In this document: positions 8,977-18,710 of the stretch, piece after piece | Numbering within the stretch: the stretch's first letter is position 1 | Layout: each line of letters opens with the position of its first letter | NCBI RefSeq assembly: GCF_014648695.1 | Contig: NZ_BMRP01000010.1 | Coordinates: 168,274-232,273, forward strand | Direction of reading: 5' to 3' | DNA: 64,000 bases | Origin: Streptomyces albospinus | GTDB taxonomy: Bacteria; Actinomycetota; Actinomycetes; Streptomycetales; Streptomycetaceae | Notes under the pieces: generated by a model | What the model was told of the DNA's origin: nothing | The model's input: only the letters and a program-made list of their open reading frames with translations | Databases searched by the model: none | Translations under genes and position numbers: made by a program

Positions 8977-9171
8977 ATGACAAAAATGCGTCGTGCATTC
9001 TCCGGTGTCGCGCTGGCGACTGTGGTTCTTGGCCCTATGTCGGCACAGGCTGTGGCCGCCGCTCCGAAGGACGACACTCCGATTCAGCCGCACGTGACGA
9101 TGCCCTTGAGCGGCCTGTTCACAGACCACGGTACTCCGGTTAATTGGAGCATCCTCGACTATCGCCTCTGA
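8977..9171 (+). CDS. Small secreted peptide, unknown
   Basis: 64 residues from the ATG at 8977; a second ATG (8986) and an upstream frame start (8941) are alternatives. The N-terminus is a good Sec signal: MTKMRR, a hydrophobic core, then AQAVAA with cleavage near residue 29. The mature part is about 36 residues, has no cysteine and ends in SILDYRL. No strong Shine-Dalgarno site is visible. It stands alone between relics, so it could be a young or decaying gene. Confidence 0.45.
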   Translation: MTKMRRAFSGVALATVVLGPMSAQAVAAAPKDDTPIQPHVTMPLSGLFTDHGTPVNWSILDYRL

Positions 9172-10356
9172 TGCGCGACAACGAGGTGCCGGGTACCAGG
9201 TTCGGTCTCGGGGCCCGTTGGTCTTGCCGGAGGGCGTCGGTGGAGGTACGGGAGCGGTGGGGCGCGGTCGCAGTACTGCGGGCGCCGGCCGCTCCCCTTC
9301 TTGCCCGAGGAGGCTGTGGGCGCATGGCGTGGTCACAGCCTCCTATGAGCGCCTCACGACATGCGGCACGGAAGATTCCGGTCGTGAGGGGCGACGCTAT
9401 GCGGCCCCGGTGGCTGCCGTAGTAACCCATCGCCGGTTGACTGCCGGGCTGAAGACGGGGGGCCGAGGGCTGCATCGAAACGCGTTGGGGACGACCACGC
9501 CAGGGCCACGGCGGCGCCTGTTCCCCAGCGGCTTGTCGCCGGGTTCCGCGGCCGTCCAGTCGAACATCTGGAAGCGCCGACGGCAAAGCTCAGTTGATGC
9601 TGGTGGCATCTTGTGGCACGGCTCACCGCATCAGGTGGCCGGATCGCCACGTCTTCTACCCGTTGATGCATCTTCCCGCGACGGAACGCCCGCAGACCCG
9701 CGGAGGCTTCGTTCATATCCCTCCGGCCCCGCACCAGGTCCTGAACGCCGCTCTCCCCCGATGCCGGTGGGCACCACTGCCCGGGGGCTGCGAACCTTGC
9801 CGGCCACGGCGGCTGCGTACGGCACCGGGAGCAAGGTGGCCGAGGGGGCGACGAGCCGACCGTGCCGCCAGCCGGCGCGAGGGCGCACGAGCGGGGACGA
9901 GGGGATGGGGCTTCCGTGAGAGTCCCCACTCCTCGCCGTTTCGCCTGGCCAAGTGTCGGTCCACGGGGAATGGCTCCGGTGGCGAACCTGACGGCGGCTG
10001 AACGACTCCGGCTGGCCCCGTCGATGCCGGAGTTCACTCAAAGGTGCACCTGAGCCTCCACGAACTCGACATATGCCACAGGCTTGGGCATACTCGCCCA
10101 TGTTGGGTGATCAAGCCTGGTCTCACCCAGGCTTCGAGCTTGCCCATCACACGCTTCGACCGATTCATCTCTCCGACGGATTGATGAATGCAGCCGGCCA
10201 TCCCCATTTCCGTCGACGACTTACGGTCGCTCCGGTGAGCCACCGTGATGCGCCGCGTCCATGATGTGGATTCAGGCACACCCGCGAAGATGCGACGGCG
10301 CAGCACCATCAATTCCGCTACCGCATCAGGTAATTCGAACCACAGGATGGTTGGCG
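9172..10356. other. Gap of about 1.2 kb without a recognisable gene
   Basis: Several overlapping open frames exist but none has start signals, family motifs or consistent codon bias. The GC content dips near 10.05-10.35 kb, just upstream of the PatG-like gene, where promoter sequence is expected. I see no tRNA, CRISPR or IS ends. Confidence 0.45.
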
Positions 10357-11001
10357 ATGCCGGAAACGCCCGCAGCTCCGGAAAACCGCGCGGTCACGAG
10401 CGAAGAGGGACGAGCACTCCCAGTCTCGTCCCCTTCCCCCACATCCGCTACAGACGGGTCTGTCGGACTCTGCGATGCGGAGTGGCATGTTCGGCGACAA
10501 CACGGCTGGCCAAGCACCCCCGAGCAGTTACCGCCACGGCCGGATCTGGGCATGAGGCATCGTTCGAAAGCGATCGTGCCCGTCGTGGAGAGCGAGCAGA
10601 CCACAGGCATGTACGGCTGGCGCCTGGACACCCTGCTCGACGCCGCCCCCACCGCTGATGTCCGTGCCGCGATCCAGGAGTTCCTGACCCGTGTCTACGA
10701 CGATCTGCGCAACCCCGGGTCCGCCGCGAAGGACCGGGCACTGGACTTCGCCGCCACCGACGTCTTCCAGGCCGCCATCACCGCTACCGAAGCCATCGCT
10801 ACGGGAAAGGCCCTGGACACCATCATCGTCGAGAAAAGCCCCTTCTCCCGGATGAACAGCGACTGCTGGGACGTCAAGCTCCGCTTCTTCGACCCCGAGG
10901 ACGGGCTTCGGCCCCGCAGCGTGTTCCGCTTCACCATCGACGTCTCCGACACCATGCCGGTCACCCTCCGTGACATCCGCACATGGTCTGAGGCCAGATA
11001 G
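10357..11001 (+). CDS. Free-standing PatG C-terminal-like protein
   Basis: 214 residues. The C-terminal 125 residues carry the pattern I know from the end of cyanobactin protease PatG: a YDDLRNPG motif, RALDFAATDVFQ, ESP/KSPF followed by SDCWDVKLRFFDP, and a final FRFTIDVSDTMPVTLRDIR. The subtilisin domain of PatG is absent. The N-terminal 65 residues are polar and low in complexity. The ATG at 10357 has AGGATGG 7 nt upstream; an ATG at 10552 is an alternative. It precedes a beta-propeller gene by 70 nt on the same strand. The role of this domain is unsettled even in PatG, so a RiPP link is only a hypothesis. Confidence 0.68.
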   Translation: MPETPAAPENRAVTSEEGRALPVSSPSPTSATDGSVGLCDAEWHVRRQHGWPSTPEQLPPRPDLGMRHRSKAIVPVVESEQTTGMYGWRLDTLLDAAPTADVRAAIQEFLTRVYDDLRNPGSAAKDRALDFAATDVFQAAITATEAIATGKALDTIIVEKSPFSRMNSDCWDVKLRFFDPEDGLRPRSVFRFTIDVSDTMPVTLRDIRTWSEAR

Positions 11002-11071
11002 CAACGACATGCGCCCTGACCGCACCCCTCGTACGATGATCCATGGAGGCTGAGCACATGGAGGACGGTCC

Positions 11072-12340
11072 ATGATGGTGACATCTACCGACCGCTACCC
11101 TTACGCCTTCCACATCGCCCTCGACGGCAACGGTTTGAACGGTCTGGAGGGTGCGGCGGGTGTCTGCGTCTTCCGCTACAACCCGGACAGCGGCGAGTAC
11201 GCCTACCGCGTGCAGTACTACGACGGTGTGGCCGGCGGCCATGCCATCAGCATCACGCCCGACCGGAAATCCGGGTTTCTCGGCAATGCCGGGCAACAGC
11301 TCTTGTTCTACGACGTCCATTCGCTGGACGAGCGCGAGCGGGTCTCCACCCTGCGGTTCGAAACCCCCGATGCGTCCATCAAGAGCAGCACGCACATGGT
11401 GTGGCTGGACAACACCCAGGGCGTCACGGCCATCGGCGACGGCCTGTGGCTGGTGGACCTCGACCGCCCGACCAAGGCCGAGCGCATCGGCGACCACCTG
11501 CTCAAACTTCCGCACGCCATGAAACGCACCGCCTCCGGCCGCTATCTCGTCTATGGCGGGATGGACCATCCGGGCCAGGGAGAGGCCGCCGAGGTCGGCA
11601 TCTTCGATCTCGAAAAACGCGTGGCCCGGCGGATCCCCCTGCCGACGACCTGCTGGCACGTCGCCTGCCATCCGTATGAGGACGTCTTCTACGCACTGTC
11701 CTTCCGGGTCCACCCTCAGGAGGGCCGGGACTGGCACGAATGGGCCATGGCCTACTTCAAGGAGTATGCGTACGAGATCGACGCCGGTAGCGGGCAGATC
11801 CTGCGGCACTGGACCTGCGGTCAGAACGTGCCCGCGCACATCAACTCGGACGTGTGTATCTCCGACCGCGAGCTGATCTACTGCAACGGCGGCAGCGGCA
11901 CCATCGTCATGATCGACCTCGCCGACTTCACCTCGTACCGAGTCATCGACGAACGACCAAGACTGTCCGCGCAGATGCGATCCGCCCGGCAGGCCGCCCG
12001 GCAGGTCACCGACGCTTTCACCCGGGGATCCCTCATCCCGAGCAGCAGGCATTTCGTCGGCGCGCTGCGCGTCACGCGCGGCACGCTGATCGACTCGGTC
12101 TACGCCTGCCAGCTCTCCGCCGACCAGAAACTGCTGTTCACCGCCAACCGCGGGCTCAACACCATCACCGTCTACGACTATCCGGCCAATGCCGTGCGGC
12201 TGCGGGTCGAGATGCCGGAGCTGCGCGCGTACCTTCCCGATCTGCCTGTCTGGACCGATCCCCGGCTGGGGTTCCACCACAGCACCCTGCTGAGCCCGGT
12301 CCCGGCTCCTGCCGGGGCTCCACCTGAGGAGAGTTCATGA
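11072..12340 (+). CDS. Beta-propeller protein, unknown role
   Basis: 422 residues with repeating beta-strand units of about 45 residues (VCVFRYNPDSGEYAYRV, LWLVDLDRPTKAERI, VGIFDLEKRVARRI, IVMIDLADFTSYRVI, ITVYDYPANAVRL), as in YVTN/WD-like seven-bladed propellers. There is no signal peptide, so it should be cytoplasmic. A His pair and an AHINSD motif around residues 250-256 could mark a ligand site, but I cannot assign catalysis. The ATG at 11072 follows GGAGG. Its stop overlaps the next start (ATGA at 12337), so the two proteins are probably made together. Confidence 0.7.
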   Translation: MMVTSTDRYPYAFHIALDGNGLNGLEGAAGVCVFRYNPDSGEYAYRVQYYDGVAGGHAISITPDRKSGFLGNAGQQLLFYDVHSLDERERVSTLRFETPDASIKSSTHMVWLDNTQGVTAIGDGLWLVDLDRPTKAERIGDHLLKLPHAMKRTASGRYLVYGGMDHPGQGEAAEVGIFDLEKRVARRIPLPTTCWHVACHPYEDVFYALSFRVHPQEGRDWHEWAMAYFKEYAYEIDAGSGQILRHWTCGQNVPAHINSDVCISDRELIYCNGGSGTIVMIDLADFTSYRVIDERPRLSAQMRSARQAARQVTDAFTRGSLIPSSRHFVGALRVTRGTLIDSVYACQLSADQKLLFTANRGLNTITVYDYPANAVRLRVEMPELRAYLPDLPVWTDPRLGFHHSTLLSPVPAPAGAPPEESS

Positions 12341-12735
12341 GCACCGAGACGACCGAAGAGCTGGCCGCCGAACTCCGGCGAAGCTGGGAACACTTCCGGA
12401 CCGCAGCCGTCCGGATCGCCGAACTCCAGACCGCGATGTGGGGTGACTATGCGGAGTTGATGACCGGGCTGCTCAACGGCAAACCCACCTGGGGCGACGT
12501 CAACAGGGCGTACTGGCAGTTCGTCGGCGACGAGGGCGTGAAGTTCGCCTCGGCCCTGGGCGGACTCGGCATCGACTACGCCCGGAACGTTGCGGAGCTG
12601 ACCCGGGAGCACGAACAGCGCCTCTGCGAGCAGTTGCGCGCATCCGCGCCGGAAGCGGTGCCGGACGACGGACCCGGCGGAGGAGGGGGCGCCAAGGCCG
12701 GCCCCTCGCCCCGCTCCAGGGGTACGAAGCGATAG
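12337..12735 (+). CDS. Small helical protein coupled to propeller gene
   Basis: 132 residues. Residues 1-100 are predicted almost wholly helical with Trp, Ala and Glu/Arg heptad-like spacing (LAAELRRSWEHFRTAAVRIA and onward), resembling phasin-like or chaperone-like bundles. The last 30 residues are Gly/Pro/Arg-rich and disordered. It overlaps the propeller gene by 4 nt, which suggests a complex with that protein. No family is recognised. Confidence 0.65.
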   Translation: MSTETTEELAAELRRSWEHFRTAAVRIAELQTAMWGDYAELMTGLLNGKPTWGDVNRAYWQFVGDEGVKFASALGGLGIDYARNVAELTREHEQRLCEQLRASAPEAVPDDGPGGGGGAKAGPSPRSRGTKR

Positions 12736-12775
12736 CAGCGGTTTTCCGAAAAGTCCGGAGCAACCGGCCTGCTGT

Positions 12776-12815
12776 GGACAGGCACCGGTGCATGACCATG
12801 CGCCGCCGCCTGTCC
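12776..12815. terminator. Hairpin between convergent genes
   Basis: Arms GGACAGGC (12776-12783) and GCCTGTCC (12808-12815) enclose a 24-nt loop in the 91-nt gap between converging genes. It may stop transcription from both sides. The stem is short, so confidence is low. Confidence 0.3.
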
Positions 12816-12826
12816 GGGCACTTCGG

Positions 12827-13906
12827 TCAGCTCAGCGCTCTGACGTCCTCGTCCAGCTGTCGGGGAACCAGTTCCCGCGTACCCATGACCTCCGGATGTG
12901 GCCGTAGCACGGATCTGATCCGGTCCGGCACGTGCGGGCTGGTCACCAGCCAGCCGAGCGCCTCGGCGAGCGCCTGGCGCGCGGGCCGCGGTCTGTACCC
13001 GAGGGCAGCGGCCTTGTCGTGCCGGTACCAGTAGTGCCGGCCCATCGTCCGGGCCTCCGCGCGGGTGGTCGCAGGGGTCCGGGCGCTCAGCACCGCCCGG
13101 ATCTCGGCCAGCGTCGCCGCCACATACGCGCCGGTGTGCGTGGCAGTGGCCCACGGCCCATGAGTCCCGCACAGCTCCGAGACGGTCTGGTGGATGGTCC
13201 GCCACGCCCAGTTCTCACCGCCCAGCAGATAGCGTTCCCCGGCGGTTCCGCGCTCCGCGAGCAGTACGTGGCCTTCGGCGATGTCTCGGACGGAGACGAT
13301 GTTGCAGCCGCCCGGGTAGGTGGTGCGCAGGGGATCGGCCAGATACCGGGTGAGCAGTGCGTTGCTGGGGACCAGCCGCCAGTCGGGTCCGCCGACCACG
13401 ATGGTCGGGCAGGCGGCCACCACCTCCAGCCCCAATTCGGTGCCCAGCGCGAGCGCTGTCCGCTCCTGCTCCAGCTTGGTGAGGAAGTAGTCCGGCAGAT
13501 ACTCCTCGCCGGGCATTCCGTTCTCGTCGAGCGAGGCCGGACCGTCGGACGATCCGCAGGTGACCGACGACGAAGTCACCACCACCCGTCGGACCCCTGC
13601 CCCCGCTGCCGCCTGTAGCACGTCGCGGGTGCCCGCCACGTTGGCCCGGGCCAGTTCCTCCCGCGTGACGTCCCAGTAGGCGAAGACGGCGGCGCAGTGG
13701 AACACCGTGTCGCAGCCCTCGAATGCGGGCCGCAAGGTGGCGGGGGCACGGAGGTCCGCGTGGACCACGGGGACGCCCAGCGCGTGGAGTTGCCGCGTGT
13801 CGCCGCTTTGACGGACCAGCGCCCGCACCTCATGTCCGGCGCCCGACAGAGCACGCACCACCTGGCCACCGACAAGTCCGGAAGCTCCGGTCACACACGC
13901 TTTCAC
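12827..13906 (-). CDS. NAD(P)-dependent epimerase/reductase, extended SDR
   Basis: 359 residues of the extended short-chain dehydrogenase family, dihydroflavonol-4-reductase-like. It opens with TGASGLVGG (nucleotide-binding TGxxGxxG at residues 6-13), has the Ser of the catalytic triad in VVVTSSSVTCG near 115, and a YFLTKLEQE motif (YxxxK) near 141. It should reduce a keto group or epimerise a nucleotide sugar. It starts 5 nt after the DUF362 fusion gene, so the two are co-transcribed and probably act on one product. The substrate is unknown. Confidence 0.86.
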   Translation of the reverse strand: MKACVTGASGLVGGQVVRALSGAGHEVRALVRQSGDTRQLHALGVPVVHADLRAPATLRPAFEGCDTVFHCAAVFAYWDVTREELARANVAGTRDVLQAAAGAGVRRVVVTSSSVTCGSSDGPASLDENGMPGEEYLPDYFLTKLEQERTALALGTELGLEVVAACPTIVVGGPDWRLVPSNALLTRYLADPLRTTYPGGCNIVSVRDIAEGHVLLAERGTAGERYLLGGENWAWRTIHQTVSELCGTHGPWATATHTGAYVAATLAEIRAVLSARTPATTRAEARTMGRHYWYRHDKAAALGYRPRPARQALAEALGWLVTSPHVPDRIRSVLRPHPEVMGTRELVPRQLDEDVRALS

Positions 13907-13911
13907 AGTGG

Positions 13912-16092
13912 CTACCTCGATCGCCTGTCCTGGGCTACGGCTTCGCGCAGCCCCTGCCAGAAACCGGTGACCGCGGGCCGCAGCTCTTCCCGGAGTTCCT
14001 CGATCGGCCCGAAACGGGACGGGACGTCACCGGGCGCAACATGCCGGAAGCCGTCAGGCCCCAACTGTCCCGGCAGTCTCGACACGGACCAGGCATGCGA
14101 GGCGACGCTGCGTACGAGCCGGGCTGCCTCGGTCAGGCGCTGGGTGGGCAGCTCGGCGGCCAGCATGTCGTCATGCTCCTCCCAAGCGCGGCCGATCCGG
14201 TACGGCCGCCCCTCGTACTGCGCCTCGAAGTTGTCGAGCGTGCGGGTGAAGAACCGCCGATAGGAGTCCTGCACCAGCGGATCCCTGAGCTTGGGCCGGG
14301 TTTCGGGACGGAATACCTGCCAGGTCAGCGGCAGCGTGAACCGCTGGCGCACCCGGACCACGATCCGGGTCCGGTTTCCGCCGTCCGCCGGGAGGAAGGC
14401 CACCGAACCGTCGTCGTACTCGGCGGAGCCGTTCGGGCTGTGGACCGTGCGCCAGGCGATCCGCTGCGATCGCTCCTCGTAGCTGATCGATTCGAGCTTG
14501 CAGACATCGATGGGCGGGCCGCCGTAGAACGCCATGTAGTTCGGCTGTGCCAGATACAGGTTGCGTTCGATCTGGCGGGTGGGCCGTCCCTGCGCGTCGC
14601 GGGACACCACGTGGACCCGTCCGCCCAGGTAGTCGGTCATGTAGCTGATGGTCCGGCTGATGTCGACCCGGCGCACGAACTCCGCGTACGGTGCGTTGAC
14701 GGTGCGTTCGCATCCGAAGAGGATCGAGCTGCCCAGGTGTTGCCACCGCATCAGCCAGGCGTCCGCGGGCAGCGCGTCGATCACTTCTTCCAACGGCTGG
14801 AGCAGACCGTTGATCCGGTCGAAGTCACCGTGGGTGTAGGTGTCCGGGTCGATGGCGAGGGAGACGTCTCGGCGCCGGATCTTCTCCTTGCCGTACCCGG
14901 TACGCCACGCGCGTACGGTGGACGACGCGGATGCGGCTGCTCCGACCACCGTGCAGAGGGCGGCGGACGCCGCCGGGTTCTCGTCCGCGACGCGGATCAG
15001 CGCGGTGAGCAGGCGCGACAGCCGTGCCAGCGCTGGATCGGTGACCTCCGCGGTGCCCGGGGTCACCTGCCAGGAGGCGATGCTGAACAGCCGGTGCACC
15101 CGGCCGTCCGGGGCGAGTCGGCGCACCGCCTCGACCAGGGCTCTTGGTGGGTTGCGCCACCCTTGGTACGGCGTCAGGTCTCCGTCGAGGTGATATGCGT
15201 CCGGCAGCCCGCGGTCGCGGAGTACCCGCGCGTTGAGCGGCGACGAGATGGGGTCGACGTGCATGAGCAGTGCGCCGACCATGTCTGCCAGCACCCCGTC
15301 CGGTGCGGCGATCACCGTCCCCGTTCCCAGCGGCTTGCCCACGTACGATCCGGCGCACCCGTGACTGCTCACCACCGCGTCGATGATGTGGAAGTCCGGT
15401 GCGTAGGAACGCAGCAGATCCACGATGACCTCGCCGCCGTCGCGCCGTGCCCGGTAGTGGTGGTGTTTGTCGGCGTGCGGCAGCACGCCCAACAGATTGG
15501 CCAGGCAGAGGGCGTACCCGAACTCCGGGTGAGTGCTGTTCTTCGCGATGTTGATACGGAAGTCCGCCGCCAGCCAGGTACGCGCCATTCCGCTGCCGTG
15601 CAGCACACTGGAAGCGGGAAACCCGGCCGGTTCGATGTCCTCGGAGAGGTCCACGATCCGGTAGGTGTTGCCCCGTTGGGTGCGCCCGCCGTAGCCGAGC
15701 CGACGACAGGTCTGGAGGAGTCCGGGGCCCTCCAGCCACACGTCGGGACCGCAGCGGGAGGCTCCGACAGTGATGTTCCGGTAGCCCCGGTCACACAGCA
15801 GGTCGATCAGCTGCTCCACGAACACGGCGCTTACTGCGGTCGTCGGATCGCCGTACGCGGATGCTCCCGGCGTCAACATCACCGCCAACCCGCCCGGATC
15901 GCCGGCCGCGCGTTCGGCGAGCCGCTGCCAGAGCCCGGCCCGGGTGACCGCGTCTGCCAGCAGGCGCGCAGGCGGCAGCGGCCGGGTCCGGGTGGACCGC
16001 ACCACGGCGGCGACGGGGGTCACGTCGTCCTTGGTGCTGGTGGAGGAGACCGCACGTGACAGTCCTACTGCGGCCTCGTCATGGGAGATCAT
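13912..16092 (-). CDS. DUF362 plus SRPBCC-like fusion protein
   Basis: 726 residues. The N-terminal half (about 50-330) reads like DUF362: VVAxLTPG-type strands, DPTTAVSAVFVEQLIDLL, IAKNSTHPEFGYALCLANLLG, and VDPISSPLNARVLRDRG. The C-terminal third (about 455-640) looks like a START/SRPBCC or polyketide-cyclase-like domain (GSSILFGCERTVNAPYAEFV, NYMAFYGGPPIDVCKL). A helical linker joins them. I chose the second ATG at 16092: GGAGG is 8 nt before it but only 2 nt before the ATG at 16098. I know of no described enzyme with this layout. It leads a two-gene operon with the reductase. Confidence 0.7.
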   Translation of the reverse strand: MISHDEAAVGLSRAVSSTSTKDDVTPVAAVVRSTRTRPLPPARLLADAVTRAGLWQRLAERAAGDPGGLAVMLTPGASAYGDPTTAVSAVFVEQLIDLLCDRGYRNITVGASRCGPDVWLEGPGLLQTCRRLGYGGRTQRGNTYRIVDLSEDIEPAGFPASSVLHGSGMARTWLAADFRINIAKNSTHPEFGYALCLANLLGVLPHADKHHHYRARRDGGEVIVDLLRSYAPDFHIIDAVVSSHGCAGSYVGKPLGTGTVIAAPDGVLADMVGALLMHVDPISSPLNARVLRDRGLPDAYHLDGDLTPYQGWRNPPRALVEAVRRLAPDGRVHRLFSIASWQVTPGTAEVTDPALARLSRLLTALIRVADENPAASAALCTVVGAAASASSTVRAWRTGYGKEKIRRRDVSLAIDPDTYTHGDFDRINGLLQPLEEVIDALPADAWLMRWQHLGSSILFGCERTVNAPYAEFVRRVDISRTISYMTDYLGGRVHVVSRDAQGRPTRQIERNLYLAQPNYMAFYGGPPIDVCKLESISYEERSQRIAWRTVHSPNGSAEYDDGSVAFLPADGGNRTRIVVRVRQRFTLPLTWQVFRPETRPKLRDPLVQDSYRRFFTRTLDNFEAQYEGRPYRIGRAWEEHDDMLAAELPTQRLTEAARLVRSVASHAWSVSRLPGQLGPDGFRHVAPGDVPSRFGPIEELREELRPAVTGFWQGLREAVAQDRRSR

Positions 16093-16674
16093 CTTCATGG
16101 CCTCCGCCCAGGGGCACGTCGTTCAATGGTGCGCCCGGTCGGCCCAGCACCACTTGTCACAAAACGACCAAACAGGTACAAGCGCGATGTTACTGCACGG
16201 AAGGTGGATGCACAGCAGGACGCGCTTGCGCCGAACGCAAGTCGTCGTCAGGCGCACTCCATGCTCCAGTCATTGGCAGGAGCGGCGCCGGTCAGAGGCA
16301 CTGGATGCGTGAGCGGACGGTCCGGCACCGGGTGTCGCGAGCCGGTTCGAGCACGCAGCCGCGCAGCGCTGGTCAGGCGAAACGGCACCACTCGGCAGCG
16401 TCGGGCACCGCCAGGCAGGGACTCGATCCCACTCCTCAGGCGGGGGGCGACGGCCATACATGTCATGCCTGTGCCCGGTAGGGAGATTCCTTCACGCAAG
16501 CAATCCGCATCCCGTCGGCCGCGGTGTCCGTGGCAGGAACCGCTCCTGTGTCTGCGGAAAGACTCCCATCCGGGGTCACTCTCAAACGCCGTGCCGGTGT
16601 CGTGCCAGACAGGCCGGCAAACAACGGTCGCCAAGGGCAGCTCGCCTCATCCGGTGGGCGACCCGCAACGCCAG
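16093..16674. other. Upstream region of the DUF362 operon, no gene
   Basis: About 580 bp. The first 120 bp is locally AT-richer (around 16150-16200) and should hold the promoter for the DUF362/reductase operon. A TTGTAC hexamer on the minus strand is a possible -35, but no good -10 lies at the right spacing. The remainder shows only shadow frames. Confidence 0.4.
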
Positions 16675-16821
16675 TCATGTCTTGCCGACGCCGGCCGTGC
16701 CCGTGAGGGCCACCGGCCGCGACGCCGCCACCAGAGCTGCGACGGCGTCCAGTTCGGCAGTTCGCCCCATGAAGCCGGTCGTTTCCGCGGGGAGGCCCTG
16801 CGACCATTGCCCGTTCCTCAT
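16675..16821 (-). pseudogene. NB-ARC/AfsR-type ATPase N-terminal fragment
   Basis: 49 codons ending in a P-loop (LTGTAGVGKT) and then TGA. The preceding LPAETTGFMGRTAELDAVAA is the usual entry into the ATPase domain of AfsR/SARP-type or NB-ARC regulators. Everything after the P-loop is gone. It is the first of a run of truncated genes up to 19.8 kb. Confidence 0.7.
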
Positions 16822-17195
16822 GGTGGTCACTCGCGCCGGTCTGCCTTTGCGGGGCGGAGCCGGCGTGGTCATCTCGCACCATGCACATGTCCTTTGGGGA
16901 GAAGACGCGAAACCAGTCGCTGCGGCACCGCACTTGGTCATCGGTGGCCCATATCCGGTCACTCCGGCCACCCCTCGCTCGAAATCCGCTCGGCAAGGAG
17001 AGACCCTGCACCGCACGAGAGCGAAGAATCAGCGCCGCGTTGATGCTCAAGTCGGAGGCTTCACGATGACGGCCACGCCGGCGTACCGCGTGAGTGCGTC
17101 GAGGCGTGCCCGCCTGCGCTGAAGCGAGGGCGTGATGGGCGCGCGGATCGGTCGTCTACCTGGCACGTCCGAATCCGGAGCCCGCGGAGACAGCC

Positions 17196-17879
17196 ATGGA
17201 CCGTACGTACGACGCCGCGCTCATCGAGGTCAGGCCGGTGGAGAACCGCGCCGACCTGAGTGCCTTCATCGAGTTCCCCTATGAGTTGCACAGCGGCGAG
17301 CCGTTGTGGGTGCCGCCCCTGCGAAGCGAGCAGCGGCGGATGCTGAATCGCCGGTCCCATCCGTTCTTCGATTTCGGTGCGGCGGAGTTCCTCCTCGCCC
17401 GGGTGGGAAAGCGTGTGGTCGGGCGTATCGCAGCCGTGCACAATCCCAGGCACGGTCCTGACCGCGATCCCCAGCGTGACACGCGGCAGGGGTGTTTCGG
17501 GTTCTTCGAGTGCGTTGACGATGTCGCCGTTGCCGGGGCGTTGTTCGACGCCGCCGCTTCCTGGTTGCGACGGCGGCAACTGACCAGTGTCCTCGGTCCG
17601 GTGAGCTTCTCGACGAACTACGAGTGCGGGATTCTCATCGACGGGTTCGACCGGCGGCCGACCATTCAGATGCCGTACAACCCGCGTTGCTCTCCCGAGT
17701 TGCCGGCCGCGTGCGGGCTCTCCCCGGCGACGGACATGGCGGCCTGGGACGCACCCGCGCCGTTCCACGACATCGCGGCCATTCAACGCCTCACCCGGTG
17801 TGCCGCCCGCCGGCACGACGTACGCGTACGCCCGCTGAACCTGCGGGACTTCGCCGCAGAGACCGCACTGATCGGGTGA
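17196..17879 (+). pseudogene. GNAT-like N-acyltransferase, C-terminus lost
   Basis: 227 codons of a GNAT-fold protein of about 380 residues in relatives I recall. Typical segments are FIEFPYELHSGEPLWVPPL, RVVGRIAAVHN, GFFGFFECVDD-like text (CFGFFECVDDV), and GPVSFSTNYECGILIDGFD. The match stops abruptly at residue 226 (AAETALIG), where an inverted ketosynthase fragment begins, so about 150 residues are missing. GGAGA lies upstream of the ATG. A truncated protein might still be made but is probably inactive. Confidence 0.72.
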
Positions 17880-18585
17880 GGGCGGCGCGCATGCCCGGAA
17901 CCGGGCGCGGCCGTCCCGTCACGATGTCCAGCTCAAGTCCCGGTTCCTGACGGTGGAGATTCGCGGCCGGAGGCACCGTCCGGTGTTGCAGGCTCAGTAC
18001 GGTGAAGGCCGCCTCGACCGCTCCCGCCGCCCCGAGCGAATGCCCGATGACGCTCTTGTTCGCGGTGATCACCGGTGCGTGCGGGAAGACGCGCCGCAGC
18101 ATCCGTGCCTCGCTCGCGTCGTTCAGCGGTGTCGACGTGCCGTGCGCGTTCACGTGATCGATGTCGGCGGGAGTGCATCCCGCGTCAGCGAGCGCACTTT
18201 CGACCGCGACTTCCGCACCGTGGCCTTCAGGGTCCGGCACGGTGACGTGATGGGCATCCGAAGAGGCGCCGTAGCCGGTCAGGTAGGCGCGGATGCGGGC
18301 CCCGCGGCGCCGCGCGTGTTCCGTGCGTTCGAGCACGAGGACGGAGTCGCCCTCCCCGAGGACGAAGCCGTCCCGTTCGCTGTCGAACGGACGGGACGCC
18401 GTGGCCGGATCGGCCCGGCGCGCGGACAGGGCACCCATGCACGAGAAGAGCGCCGCGGTCATCCGGTCCCTTGTCGACTCGCTGCCACCTGCCAGCACCA
18501 CATCGCAGCGTCCTGCCCGGAGCAGGTCCAGTGCCGTGCCCAGGGCGGTGGTGCCGGCCTGACCGAACTCGGGTAGTGGAACGTA
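17880..18585 (-). pseudogene. Beta-ketoacyl synthase fragment
   Basis: The minus strand encodes the middle and end of a FabF/KS-type condensing enzyme: EFGQAGTTALGTALDLLRAG, VVLAGGSES, the catalytic His segments VNAHGTSTPLND and NKSVIGHSLGAAGAVEAAF, then PGLELDIVTGRPRPVPGMRAAL. The N-terminal third is absent (no active-site Cys segment is seen), and the last residues are replaced. It may be a piece of a fatty-acid or polyketide gene. Confidence 0.8.
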
Positions 18586-18640
18586 TCTCGCAGATCGGCC
18601 TCCGCCAGGCCCCGGCCGGCAGCGCCTCCCCGAGCAGCCT

Positions 18641-18676
18641 CACCGCCGCCCGTCCCCTTCGGGGTGGGCGGCGGTG
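18641..18676. terminator. GC-rich hairpin
   Basis: CACCGCCGCCC pairs perfectly with GGGCGGCGGTG, and the inner part (GTCCCC/GGGGT) extends the stem around a TTC loop with one bulge. It lies between two gene relics and probably served a lost gene. Confidence 0.5.
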
Positions 18677-18710
18677 ATGTCCGTTCGCCGAAACGGGGAT
18701 CGCCCGCCGC

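Noticed and set aside
13723-16059. 778-codon plus-strand frame over the reductase/DUF362 genes
   Set aside because: Shadow of two minus-strand genes with clear motifs.
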